Assembly: GCA_036186865.1 (NCBI GenBank)
Contig: AP025065.1
Location: forward strand, 7,200,300-7,264,299
Direction of reading: 5' to 3'
Source of the DNA: Eustoma russellianum
Lineage: Eukaryota > Streptophyta > Magnoliopsida > Gentianales > Gentianaceae
Length of the DNA: 64,000 nt
Position numbers and translations under genes: made by a program. Shown here in pieces: positions 43,615 to 54,330 of the stretch. The first letter of the stretch is position 1. Every line of letters starts with the position of its first letter. Under the pieces are notes generated by a model, which was not told the DNA's origin, searched no databases, and saw nothing but the letters and a program-made list of their open reading frames with translations.

Positions 43615-43627
43615 TCCTCTCCTTTTT
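43615..43627 (-). other. Polypurine tract of Copia-2
   Basis: Minus strand AAAAAGGAGAGGA directly before the LTR start TGTTGAGAAA. Confidence 0.9.
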
Positions 43628-43992
43628 GGATGATTTTCAAAATAACTTAAAATGATTTTAATGTCACAACTATTTAACAATTATTTATCACATATTTACC
43701 TGTTGAATTGTTTGAAAACCTCACTCATTACCAATTGTTTCATCAATTCTATACCAATTTTTTTCAAACTTTCAAATCTCATGTTTTTAACATATGTGTT
43801 CATGTGCTCCCCCTCAACTTATACTCTCCCCCTATGCTCAAAACTTATACCAATTGACACTTAGCATATTATTCAACTCAATTCCAAATCATGACTTACC
43901 AACTAAAATCATATTCTTACTCTATCTCCCCCTTTATTTTGCAAATCATGCAAAAGATAGAACTATGCAATTGTATTGTAAGCCGTCATACC
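43628..43992 (-). other. Copia-2 3' untranslated region
   Basis: AT-rich stretch between RNase H and the polypurine tract. Minus strand has repeated AGTTGGTA/TAAGTTTTGAGCATAGGGGGAGAG-like words (AGGGGGAGAGTATAAGTTGAGGGGGAGC near 43808), typical for the end of SIRE-like Copia interiors. No ORF supported (43652-43864 and 43794-44030 plus are shadows). Confidence 0.5.
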
Positions 43993-44546
43993 TCACTTGG
44001 CTCGTAAGTTTTCACAAGTGGTTTGATTAAGGGGTTTGGTGAAGATGTCAGCTACTTGCAGATTAGTTCTCACATGATCTATGGTTATGTCTCCATTTTG
44101 AACCTGATCTCGTAGGAAATAGTATCTTACGTCAATGTGTTTGGCCTTAGAATAAAGTACCGGATTCCAAGAAAGATTGATTGCACTTGAGCTATCGCAG
44201 AAAATTAGAATCTTATTCATTTTAATGCCAAAATCACTAAGTTGTTGTTTAAGCCAAAGTATTTGGGTAGTGCATAAGCTTAAGGCTATATACTCGGCTT
44301 CGGTGGTAGAAAGTGTTACAGTAGCTTGCCTTTTAGAAAACCAAGAGATCAAGTTGGTTCCTATGAATTGAAATGTATTGCTAGTGGTTTTTTTTTATCA
44401 AACTTGCAACCACCATAATCAGCATCACTATAAGCATACAGTTCCAACTTAGCATTTCTATCATACCAAAGTCATAAGTGAGGTGTTTGTTTAAGATATC
44501 TAAATATCTTTTTCACCGCATTGTAATATGATACCTTAGGACAAGA
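43993..44546 (-). pseudogene. Copia-2 RNase H
   Basis: Frame 43993-44352: ISWFSKRQATVTLSTTEAEY (with catalytic-region STTEAEYIAL), WLKQQLSDFGI, IFCDSSSAINLSWNPV, KHIDVRYYFLRDQV and VADIFTKPLN, the normal end of Copia pol. Upstream (44353-44546) decayed residues include AVKKIFRYLK and YAYSDADYGGC in broken frames. It removes RNA during reverse transcription; the piece is close to normal length but disconnected from RT by stops. Confidence 0.87.
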
Positions 44547-45486
44547 TTAAAACCTAGCACACATACACACTCTAAACATGATATCAGGTCTTGATGCGGT
44601 TAAGTATAACAATGATCCAATCATAGACCTATAAAGTGTGTCTTCAAAAGGTTTACCATTTTCATCCTTGTCTAGTTTGGTGCTAATGCTCATAGGGGTA
44701 GGTGTTGGTTTCAACTTTTCAAAGCAAAACTTCTTAATCATATCATTGACATACTTAAGTTGGCTAATAAGGATTCCTTGAGGGGTTTGTTTGATTTGAA
44801 GCCCTAAGAAGTAATTCAACTCTCCTACGATTGACATTTCAAACTATAACTTCACACACTCTTCGAATTCTTTTACTAAGGTAGGGTTATTTGAGCCAAA
44901 GATAATATCGTTTACATATGTTTGAACTATTAACAAGTCGTTATCTAATCTTCTTAGAAATAATGTGTTGTCTATGGTTCCCATTTGAGAATGATTTGCA
45001 ATAAGAAAGTTTGCAAATCTATCATACCAAGCTCTTGGAGCTTGTTTCAAACTATATAAAGCTTTCTTAAGCTTGTACACATGGTTAGGGTTCTTTGGAT
45101 CTTCGAATCCAGGAGGTTGTTTGACAAACACCTCTTCTTGAATGAATCCATTCAAGAATGCACTCTTGACATCTATTTGGAAGAGCTTAATGTTGCTTAG
45201 ACTTGCAATTGCAAGTAACAATCTAATTGCTTCTAGTCGTGTTACGGGTGCAAAGGTTTCTTCATAATATATTCCTTCTTGTTGATTATAACTTTGTTCG
45301 ACTAGCCTAGCCTTATTTCGTGCGGTGTTTCCTTTTTCATCTATTTTATTCCTAAATACCCTTTCTGTTCCTGTTATAGACTTACTTTGGGGTTTAGGTA
45401 CTAAGTCCCACACGTTGTTCCTTGTAAATTGATTCAATTCCTCATACATGGCATCTATCCAAGATATATCCAAGTAGGACAAAAAG
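44547..45486 (-). pseudogene. Copia-2 reverse transcriptase
   Basis: Frames 44844-45482 and 44547-44837. Conserved blocks: WIDAMYEELNQFTRNNVWDL, RNKARLVEQSYNQQEGIYYE, LFQIDVKSAFLNG, VKQPPGFED, LYSLKQAPRAWYDR, then TYVNDIIFGS where active RTs have YVDD: the first catalytic Asp (residue ~191) is Asn, a G-to-A change. A stop after FEECVKL splits the domain; the second frame holds VGELNYFLGLQI, LKYVNDMIKKFC and RSMIGSLLYLTASRPDI. The N-terminal edge at ~45486 is an inversion breakpoint, so no integrase-RT linker precedes it on this strand. Confidence 0.9.
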
Positions 45487-46550
45487 TCTAGGTGGACAGT
45501 GCTATGTGTGCGTCATAGTAGTTGATTACTCACGATACACATGGACATTGTTCTTAACACACAAAGACAACCCTCCATTGGCAATCGAAACTCTTATCAA
45601 GCAACTCGAGGTTTACGAAGAAAATGTTAAGAGAATTAGAAGTGATAGAGGTGAAGAATTTAAAAACAAAGATGTAGTAATGTTTTGTGAATGACATGGA
45701 ATTAGACATGAATTCTCACCACCTAGAAAACCACAACTCAATGGAGTTGTTGAACGCGAGAATAGAACAATTCGAGAAGTTGCTAGAACAATGTTATGTG
45801 AAAACAAAGTACCAAAATATTTATGGGCTGAAGCTGTTAGTTGTGCATGTTATTTAATAAATTGGCTTTCTATTAGAAAGAAATTAAATAAAACACCTTA
45901 CGAATTGTTAAACAATAAGCAACCTAAGGTAGATTATCTTAGAGTTTTCGGTTGTAAGTATTTTGTGTTGAACACTAAGGATAATCTAGACAAGTTTGAA
46001 CAAAAGTCTATTGAATGCATATTTGTTGGTTATTCAACTAACTCAAGAGCATATAGGCATTATAATCCTGCATCTAGAAAGATAATTGAATCCATACATG
46101 TGAAACTCAATGAAAATGGATATTTTGAAGTTAGTGATAAAACTCAACATAAATATGAGAATAATGTTGAAAATATGTTTGATGATGATGATGCACTTGA
46201 GCCTGTACTTGATCATCTAGAACCAACTCCACCTGTACAAGACATGCTTGAACCCTTAGATGAAATAAATGAAGAAATTTTGCAATTGGAACATAATACA
46301 ACTAACTTACAAGATGATCCAATTGTATACGACAATGTTCACACTAATGAAACATTTGAACAAGATGAGGTTGAACCTAGTCCACCTAGGAATTGGTGGC
46401 TTATAAAAGATAAACATAAACACACTAAAGAATTAATCATTGAAGATCCAAATGTTGGGGTTAGAACACGTAGAAACATAAGTGAACCTGAAGGACATAG
46501 CTTAATCTCACACTTATAACCTAAGAATATTAAAGAAGCCTTAGGTGATA
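45487..46550 (+). pseudogene. Copia-2 integrase segment, inverted
   Basis: Plus-strand frame from SLGGQCYVCVIV through IRSDRGEEFKNKDV (45506-45694), a TGA, NGVVERENRTIREVARTML, and the ORF 45791-46519 with YLWAEAVSCACYLINW, TPYELLNNKQPKVDYLRVFG, KYFVLNTKDNLDKF, SIECIFVGYSTNSRAY and an acidic tail to EPEGHSLISHL, a TAA and KNIKEALGD. These are the residues missing between HLDL (46551, minus) and SWIDAMYEEL (45470, minus), so the block is inverted in place rather than a foreign insertion. The usual VDD of the core reads VVD, so the first catalytic Asp seems lost. Confidence 0.9.
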
Positions 46551-47180
46551 AGTCTAAGTGAAGAAATTCTAGTACATGACTAGTACTCACTCCATGTTTT
46601 GGTTTTAATGTTTCTTTAATATGTTTTCCTTTAATACATGTTTCACACATTTGAGAATTATCTAAGTCTAATTTAGGCATGCCTGTTATTAAATTCTTTT
46701 TAGATAACTTTTCAATAGTTGAGATTCCTATGTGACCTAGTCGTCTATGGCATAAGTTTACATCTAAGTCATATGATATTAAACATTTAACCTTAGCATC
46801 TAACATGTTATCTAAGGAAAGGGTATGAATGTTACCATCCCTATTTCCTTTTAATACAATTTCTCCTTTTTCATTAGTTATATCACAAGAATCAGGGAGA
46901 AAAAAACATAATAACGGGAATCTATAAGTTGCGAAATTCTTAATAAATTATAAGAAAGATTTCTCACTAACAACACATTTTTGTATTTGAAATGTGTTTG
47001 GATCCCCGATTGTTCCTTTTCTAACAACTTTTCTTTTGTTGTTGTCTCTGAATGTCACCTTTTTGGCATTCTCGATATGTTCCAACTCGGTGAATAGTTT
47101 TGGGTTACCCGTTTTATGTCTTGAACATCCACTGTCTAATAACCATTTGGTTTTTAGCTTCTTTGACTTTGCCTCCTTCT
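46551..47180 (-). pseudogene. Copia-2 protease and GAG-preINT region
   Basis: Minus strand: KTKWLLDSGCSRHKTGNPK (protease DSG block, ~47155-47100; the usual HMTG reads HKTG), KVTFRDNNKRKVVRKGTIG, then in another frame the integrase zinc module in ORF 46339-46806: LCHRRLGHIGISTIEKLSKK (usual Trp-His reads Cys-His), CETCIKGKHIKETLKPKHG, VLEFLHLDL. Past HLDL the frame runs into the inverted segment and reads non-homologous sequence, which marks the right inversion breakpoint near 46551. Confidence 0.85.
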
Positions 47181-48560
47181 TGCATTCCTTGCTATCTTCC
47201 TACAATGGAGACAAAGTTTTAGGTACCCTTTACTTAGGTCCTTGAATGTTAAGGGAATCACCCTTGTTTAGATATTCCTTAGGTATCCAAAGTTGGATGT
47301 ACCTTCTAGGCACATATTTGACATTAGTTGAATATAAAGGATTAACATGTATTTGACCACTCTATTTACAAGATGATGCATTGTCATACATGTTATATCT
47401 TGGTTGATAACTACTATGTCTTGGCCGATTTTGATAAAGAGTGAAAGGCATATGATTTTGTTTCTTGAATGGTTTTATGTATGTGTGTTCATATGCATTT
47501 CTATAAGTCTTATATGAATGTTTCCTATACTTAGGTTCATAATAAGTTGGATGCATTTGATTTTGTCTAGATATATTTGTATACATATAGGCATAATTTC
47601 TATGTGGTCTAGATGCAAAGTCTTGCCTAGTTGCACGTTTATAAGTGTGTACGTGTTGCATTTTTGTTTTGGGATAAGTAGAAAGAGTAGAAGAAGATGT
47701 AGCAGGAAAAGTTGCTTTTATTTTTGTTGCTTTAAAAGGTTGTTTAGTACTTGACGAAACAAACTTAGTCTTTTTATCTACTTTGACATCTTCTTCTTTA
47801 TATCCGAATCCATTTCTATTGTTTCCATATTTTTGTGACGATATCAGTGTATCTAGCATGTTGGTTCCAAACTTGAATTGTTCTAACATTTTTTCTAAGT
47901 TTAGTTTAGAAGATTTAAGTTGAACTATCTCATTTTCACAACTTTTTAACTTAGATTTCAACATACTATTTTCAGTTTTTAATGTTTGTTCATTTTTTTG
48001 CATGATTCAATTTTAATCTCTAAAGAATCAAGAGTATTAGTAGACTCTTGTTTAAAATATTCTAATTGATCGGAAAATTCCAAGTTGGACGTCTTCAACT
48101 TGTCATTTTCTTTAATTTGTTTCGTCTTTTCTTTAGAGAGCCTTTACAGTGAGCATTCATCCTTAAACATTCTTCATACATTTCATCAAATGACATTTCA
48201 TTATCAGAATCTCCATCAGATGAAGAACTTACCTCGTTTGATACAAAGCAGACTTGAGCTTCCTCAGTGTCGGATTCTGAGTCGGACGAGTCGCTCCATG
48301 TGCTCACCTTCATTGCTCGTTTGCCTTTCCTTGGCTTGGTCTCCTTTTCCTGTGATTTTTGCGTCTCCTTTTCTTGTTTGTTTATTATTATTATTGTTGG
48401 CGTTTTTCTTTGTTGGACAACCATGAGAGATGTGTCCTCTTTGACCATATTCATAACATTTTAACTCTTTATTATACCATTTGTTGTTATTAGAGTTATT
48501 TTTCTTAGGTTGAGAAGAAGAATAAGAAGAACAAGATCGTTGTCTATTTCTATTAGGCCA
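47181..48560 (-). pseudogene. Copia-2 gag C-terminal part
   Basis: Frames 47362-48003 (coiled-coil-like start with LKSKLKSCENEIVQLKSS, then a basic Tyr/His/Asn-rich tail) and 48095-48454 (basic, then WSDSSDSESDTEEAQVCFVS and an acidic stretch). The zinc knuckle upstream (near 48470-48425) reads CYEYGQRGHISHGC: the second Cys is Tyr, so the CCHC motif is broken. The homologous Copia-1 piece has an intact CYECGKLGH. Frames are separated by a stop at ~48004 and a shift at ~48094. Confidence 0.8.
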
Positions 48561-48572
48561 TTTAAAAAACTT

Positions 48573-49371
48573 TCAAAGTTTTCTAGCTATTAATATTAAG
48601 TCATCGTCTAATTCATTATCACTATTATTATCATCATTATTTGTATGTGACTCAGTTGATTTGAAAGTTATAGACTTACTGGATGATTTAGATGACTCAG
48701 GCTTCCATTGGTTTAGTTTTACCTCGTATACTCTTAGTGAGCCTATCAATTTGTCCATTTTTGTGATAGCTTTTCGTTTCTTCAATTGCCGTGACCTTAG
48801 GATCCCATTCAGCAGGAAGGCTTCGCTGCACCTTTTGAACCTTCTCGTTGTTGGTAAACAATTTTCCTAAAGCTTCAAGGGCGTTGAAAATGTTAGTAAT
48901 CCTCAAATCCATAGATGTTATGGAATTGTTCGGCAACATTTTGAAAGATTCAAGCTCAGACATAAGCATGTTTATTTTTGAATCTTTTACACCGCTAGTA
49001 CCTTCATGCTTTAATTCTAAAGGTTTCCACATGTCGTGTGCACTTGTGCAATTCGAAACATATCCTGCTTCAGAAGTCGTTAGTCTGTTTAACAATAATT
49101 GCATTGCCTTAGCATTCATGGACATTTCCTTTTTATCTTCCGAAGACCATTCACTTTTATATTTTTCAACTTCTTGTGTGACTCCACTAACTTGTACAAT
49201 TTTCAATAGAATGTACGGCCCATCTTCAACTATAGACCATAAATCGATGTCTATAGCCATTAAGAATAGCCTCATTCTAAGTTTCAAATGAACGAAATTA
49301 TTTCCATCGATAAGAGGATAACATTGTGTAGACATACCTTCCAACTCACCTTTGTGAGAAACTATGTCCAT
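48573..49371 (-). pseudogene. Copia-2 gag N-terminal part (UBN2/DUF4219-like)
   Basis: Frame 48697-49371 starts MDIVSHKGELEGMSTQCYPL and contains FVHLKLRMRLFLMAIDIDLW, SIVEDGPYILLKIV, KAMQLLLNRLTTSEAGYVSN, AHDMWKPLELKHEG and LPAEWDPKVTAIEETK, block by block homologous to 2282-3004 of Copia-1. A shift near 48775 moves the end to frame 48573-48785 (KLIGSLRVYEVKLNQWKPES). The start lies about 110 bases from the primer-binding site. It encodes the capsid. Confidence 0.87.
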
Positions 49372-49479
49372 TGTATGTACCTTTAATTTGAGATTAGAAG
49401 GCTACTTTGAATTGTTGTTTCTTGGCCTTGTCTTGTTTGTATGATGTTGAATCTTACTTCTTTGAGTGGTGTTAACCTA

Positions 49480-49491
49480 GCTCTGATACCA
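49480..49491 (-). other. Primer-binding site (tRNA-Met) of Copia-2
   Basis: Minus strand TGGTATCAGAGC, two bases from the LTR end (49494). Confidence 0.92.
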
Positions 49492-49493
49492 AT

Positions 49494-52320
49494 TGTTGGA
49501 CTGTGCACCTGCAATAAACACCACTAGAGGGGGTGAATTATGGTTAGCAGAAATTACACCACTACCATTGATTAGAATTCCCTTTGAAAACAGAATCTGA
49601 GACCACTTCAGATTCAGAACCCGATTTTGAAAAATTCAAAAATCCTTGCACACAACTGCAAAAAATATTAAAATTTTCAGAACTTAACTTCAATTTCTTG
49701 AAAGGATTCTATCCAAAGGTTAGACAAAAATAATTGTTTGACCCTTGAAACAAATAAAAAGATTCAAATGGTCAATCTGGAAAGAATTGGACAGAATATT
49801 GCTGAAATTAGAAAACATATATCTCTTTGAATACTAAACCAAAAAGGTTGATCTCTATGTCATAACACTCCTTCGGATGTCTAGTTTATGTTTCCAAAAG
49901 GCCCTGACCTCAAACAATTTTTGGTTAAAACAGAATTCAAGTTTTCACAAAACTGGTCAGATTGCAGCTAGATTGGAGCAGTTATCTTGCAATGACTGAA
50001 AGCCTAACTTTCCCTTTCTTAAATCAAGTGATTCTTATTGCAAATGAAATCTAACGGTCTGAAGTATAACTCCACCAAAAATAACGAATTTTGAAAGTCA
50101 GAACACTCCTCAGGATGTCTAGTTTATGTTTCTAAAAGGCCTGACCTTGAATAATTCTTGGTTAAAACAAAATTCAAGTTTTCACAAAACTGGTCAGATT
50201 GCAGCCAGATTGGAGCAGTTATATTACAATGACTTAAAGCCTAACTTTCCCTTTCTTAAATCAAGCGATTCTTGTTGCAAATGAAAGCTAACAGTCTGAA
50301 GTATAACTCCACCAAAAATCACAAATTTTGAAAGTGTTTAACTATTTTTTCAAAACGTGAGAAGTTGTGTGAAATCTGCAGTGAAAATGGACAGAAAACA
50401 GAAAAATGTAACGAAGACAAGAACACCAAGGATTTATCCTGGTTCGATCAATGTGACCTACTCCAGTCCTAAGGAACACCTTTCCTTGCATTTCACTATG
50501 GTATGAACCAAATTACAACAAGAGCAAAGCTTGATCCTTGGGTTAAACACCAACCCTTTTCAATACTTGGATGAACACCTCTATAAAACTCTTGGTTGCA
50601 ACACCTCTATCACCTATTAGTGTAGCCTTATAGATTTGGCTAATCAATCTTAAAAATGAGACATAAGAGGCTTGTATCTCTACAACAAATATCACAAGAA
50701 CACCTTGGCTACAAAGAATAAAACAGGAATGGAGGGAAGAAGACAGTAAGACAATTCAACTTTTGCTTTTTCAGGTTTATGTTCTTCAATTCCACCTTTG
50801 CCTCCTATTCATAGTGTGAAATGGCTCTTGTAGATAAGAACTCCAACGTGTCACCATTTTCATCATCAATGCTTAAATGTCCTCACATCATTGGTTGGCC
50901 TTGCACATTTGGCAAAATAAAACAACACAATTGGTCCACCTTGGACACTTGTATGGCCAATTTTTCCACCTTGCAAAAATGACTTGGAAATTGCTTCAAA
51001 AATGAAGATAATGTAGTAGGATAAAGGGGCATAACTACTCCACTACCCCACAACTTTTTTCCATGAGAATAGGCATATGGGAGCTGCATTTTGACTCAAA
51101 AAATCTGCTCCAAAACAGCTTGTAGCCGTTGGCTACACTTTCAAATTTTCCAAGTTAGCAATTTTCGCCAACTAGCTTCTTTTTGATTGGTCCACTTGTC
51201 ACCAAGCCATAAAATGAGTACATCATCATATCCACCTGAATATAAACATTTTTCAACACATATATATGTATATCAACTCAGATGTTTGAAGAAGAAATCA
51301 ACAAATAATAGTTGACAAGATTATGTCAACAAATAACACCAAAATTTTCACTATTTCTTCTTGTATGTTATGATCATTTCCACACGTTTAACACCTTTAA
51401 ATTCTCTGTAAAATGATGATTAATATCCTTCAATAACATATAGAAGAGGTTCTTCAGGAAAAAATAGAATGTGACATCACAACTCGTCACATATCCCGCT
51501 ACTGCCGATAATATCATCAATTGAGAGAAATAATAGAAAACCACCAAATAATCTTCAAGATAATTATAAATCAACTCCAAAATGAAGATAATAATATAAT
51601 CAAGACATTCCTTGAGTGAAAATACAAAAAATGACCTCAGGGGTAAAATGACCAAAATGCCCATGGTAAGAGAAAACTCCAGAAATGATCCGGATGGTCA
51701 GAAATAGATATAATGACATCTTTGTCATTGTAAATAGCATGATAATAAGTCCTTGAAATATTTCCACCATATCATGATCCTACAAAATTCAAAATACCAA
51801 TTTTGCCCTTTTTGGTAAGTTGTAGAAACTTCCAAGGCAAGACATTTATAATTATCAAAATCACATAATAATCACATAATAAACATATATAAAACATGTA
51901 CAAATGAAAACAACCACTTTATCACATTTTAGAAAAATATTTCTAAAAAACCAAGACATCGATCGATCAAAGTGCCTCAGCTTCAGAGATCGATGTCTCA
52001 CAGTGAGTTTCAGAGTTTGTCTCTGACCTACATCGAACGATTAAAGTGAGGGTTCGATATATACATCGATCATTGATGTGTCTCAGGTTTAGAGATCGAT
52101 GTCTCACAATAAGGTCTTGAATTTTCTCTGCCTTACATGGTTCGATCGATGTGAGGGATCGAAGTACATCGAATGATCAAAGTGCAACTACCTGAGAGTT
52201 CGACGTCATTTTTCTCAACTTTTTCAAATTTTAATCACTTATAACACCATATGTGAAATTTTTAAGTATTCTCCACTTAAAATCATGACCTGGAAAATTA
52301 TCCAAACATATTTCTCAACA
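49494..52320 (-). repeat. Copia-2 5' LTR (2827 bp)
   Basis: TGTTGGACTGTGC...TTTCTCAACA, partner of 41036-43614. It is ~250 bp longer owing to a tandem duplication (49859-50098 and 50097-50335). The TATA box is mutated (50806-50815 ACTATGAATA on the minus strand). Confidence 0.94.
49859..50335. repeat. 240 bp tandem duplication in Copia-2 5' LTR
   Basis: GTCATAACACTCC...GAAA (copy 1) is followed at once by GTCAGAACACTCC...GAAA (copy 2), joined at GT. Copy 2 and ~110 following bases differ from the 3' LTR (41404-41750) at about three positions by eye, copy 1 at many. Confidence 0.88.
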
Positions 52321-52637
52321 CATAGAAGACGAGTTGAGAGTAGGCTACCCGTGAGGATGCTCAGTGGCCTTTTGATGACTTTGTACTTATGTTTACTCAG
52401 TCATGTACTCGTCCGTTATGTATCGATGAAATGTTATGATGTATACAGATTTATTTATGTAGTGTATACATGTCGGTTGTACTTAGTTTATTTTTATGTT
52501 GCTTCCGCTGTATCGATCCATGGTTTATATCGGCATGAATATCAATAGTATCGACGCCTTGTATTTCTCTTAGTAGAGCACGACAAGTGCACCGTTCTGA
52601 GATTAAAGAGTTAGGAGTCCGGAGCAGGGTGCTACAG
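52321..52637 (+). repeat. Gypsy LTR fragment (plus), right part
   Basis: Continuation of 39896-41035 after Copia-2, beginning with the duplicated CATAG. It ends GAGCAGGGTGCTACA (52637), the reverse complement of the TGTAGCACCC LTR start; the stretch TATCGACGCCTTGTATTTCTCTTAGTAGAG parallels the inverted Gypsy-P LTR at 9585-9560. Confidence 0.8.
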
Positions 52638-54330
52638 ATATAGCAGAAACGACATAAATATAACAAGTACAATAAACATACATCATCATACGATATGTCA
52701 TAATTAAATCCCTACATATCATAAAGTGTCATCTGTACAAAAGGTAATAAGTACATGGCTGTCATAATCATGAACACAAAAGATAACATCAGGGCCCAAT
52801 ATCATCATCAGGGGTAGCCTACTCACAGCTCATTCTCTATAAAGTCCAAGTTAGGCTCTCAGTCTTCTGTATGATGATAAAAATAAAATATGAGCGATAA
52901 TGAATCGCCTAGTAAGTATCATAACACGTCTCCATTCACAAATAAAGTGACATTCCATACATGTAATCATAGATGTAACACATTCATATAAAAATGCACG
53001 TAGTGAAGACAACAGCTTTCTTCTATCTACACCCACCTAAATCCAACCTTAAACTTATTCATTCTTAACCTTTTAGTTCATACCTTATGCCAAAGTCACA
53101 AATTCTTCATATTTTTATCAAGTGTACTTTCATTCATAAATTTCTCTTTGATCAACTTAAGAATATCAAACGTTCATGGATGTGTCATAAATAATGGATT
53201 ATGGATTCATGGCATTCGGTCTTTAAAGTTCGTAACATGGTCTATGTTTCGTAAAACATTTAAAAACATGACATTTTCAAGAATTTTCATAACATGACAT
53301 TTTCATAACTTTGTAACATGACATTTTCATATGATGGATACAACACTTTTCATAACGTAAGAACGATAATACACGACATAGCGAATGATTTCCGATATAG
53401 TCTCATTTACAAATATGAATCCCAATGTTCTAAACATGGTGTTGAATCATATGTACATGGATCTAACAATGACGCTTTATGGCGGAGATCCCGTGTCCCA
53501 GAGAAGGTGCTACAATTAGACATAACGATAACATATGCCCCTAATACCTACCACTCCGGTCCCGATGTCCGGACGACACCAATAACATAACATATCATCA
53601 TATAACATAACATAACATAGTCAATGGAATCAATCGTCTCGTGGTATAGTTTGTTATGCATGAAAACTTTAAAAATGTATGATGCAATAAAACATTTTTT
53701 CAAAAACTTTGGTAATTGTTTTATGCATGTAGGTTCAGTTTCGTGTTAATTTAGACATTCTAAATTTTCATCATCATATATCCAACACAAACTACATCAC
53801 ATCATCCAATAGCATGTCAAAAGTTACTTGATACACATATTTTCATGTACATAAATGTATGTAGATAAGTGAACACTTTGTTGGTACGTATATATACACT
53901 TGGCCGAATGGCCTTATGCGCATATTTTATGCATAATGATCATGAAGAAACAACCTTTTGTGGTCAAACATTATATACATGAATATGAGGCTCATAAACA
54001 TGTTAAATCAAGACTATCAACATGCACAAATTCTGAGAATCATAAGGAAACACATAGGTGATGATCATCATGGAAAATACATAATAACATGCTCAAAGAA
54101 GGATTCATAGTACACTTTTCATGAGATGACACATGCATCTATATTCTACTACCAAATTATACATGCAACAACATATGAATTATCACTCATCTTAGTTTTC
54201 ACGTACAAGACTCTTTTTCATTTCATCTTGGCCATATAAATATACATATTCATACATCACAGCAGAGAAATCATATATCTTGCATGCAAACATATTTTTT
54301 TCCATATCCATACTGGAAAAGTCATTGAAC
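52638..54330 (-). repeat. Gypsy LTR fragment of the Gypsy-P family (minus)
   Basis: Colinear with 9640-~11850 of the Gypsy-P LTR: ATGAGCGATAATGAATCGCC, CACTTTTCATAACGTAAGAACG, GGCGGAGATCCCGTGTCCCAGAGAAGGTGCTACAATTA, GGCCGAATGGCCTTATG. The first ~120 bases of the LTR are missing and the fragment abuts the oppositely oriented LTR end at 52637. Its right end near 54330 is only approximate. Confidence 0.65.

Larger units (their letters stand above)
41036..52320 (-). mobile_element. Copia-2: complete Ty1/Copia (SIRE-like) element with inverted integrase
   Basis: Two direct LTRs (41036-43614, 49494-52320), primer-binding site, polypurine tract and CATAG on both sides (41031-41035, 52321-52325) define a full-length 11.3 kb minus-strand insertion. 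gag, protease/preINT, RT and RNase H read on the minus strand; the integrase segment 45487-46550 reads on the plus strand. Gag is homologous to Copia-1. Multiple stops, an Asn in the RT active site and a broken zinc knuckle show it is inactive. It interrupts a Gypsy LTR. Confidence 0.93.
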
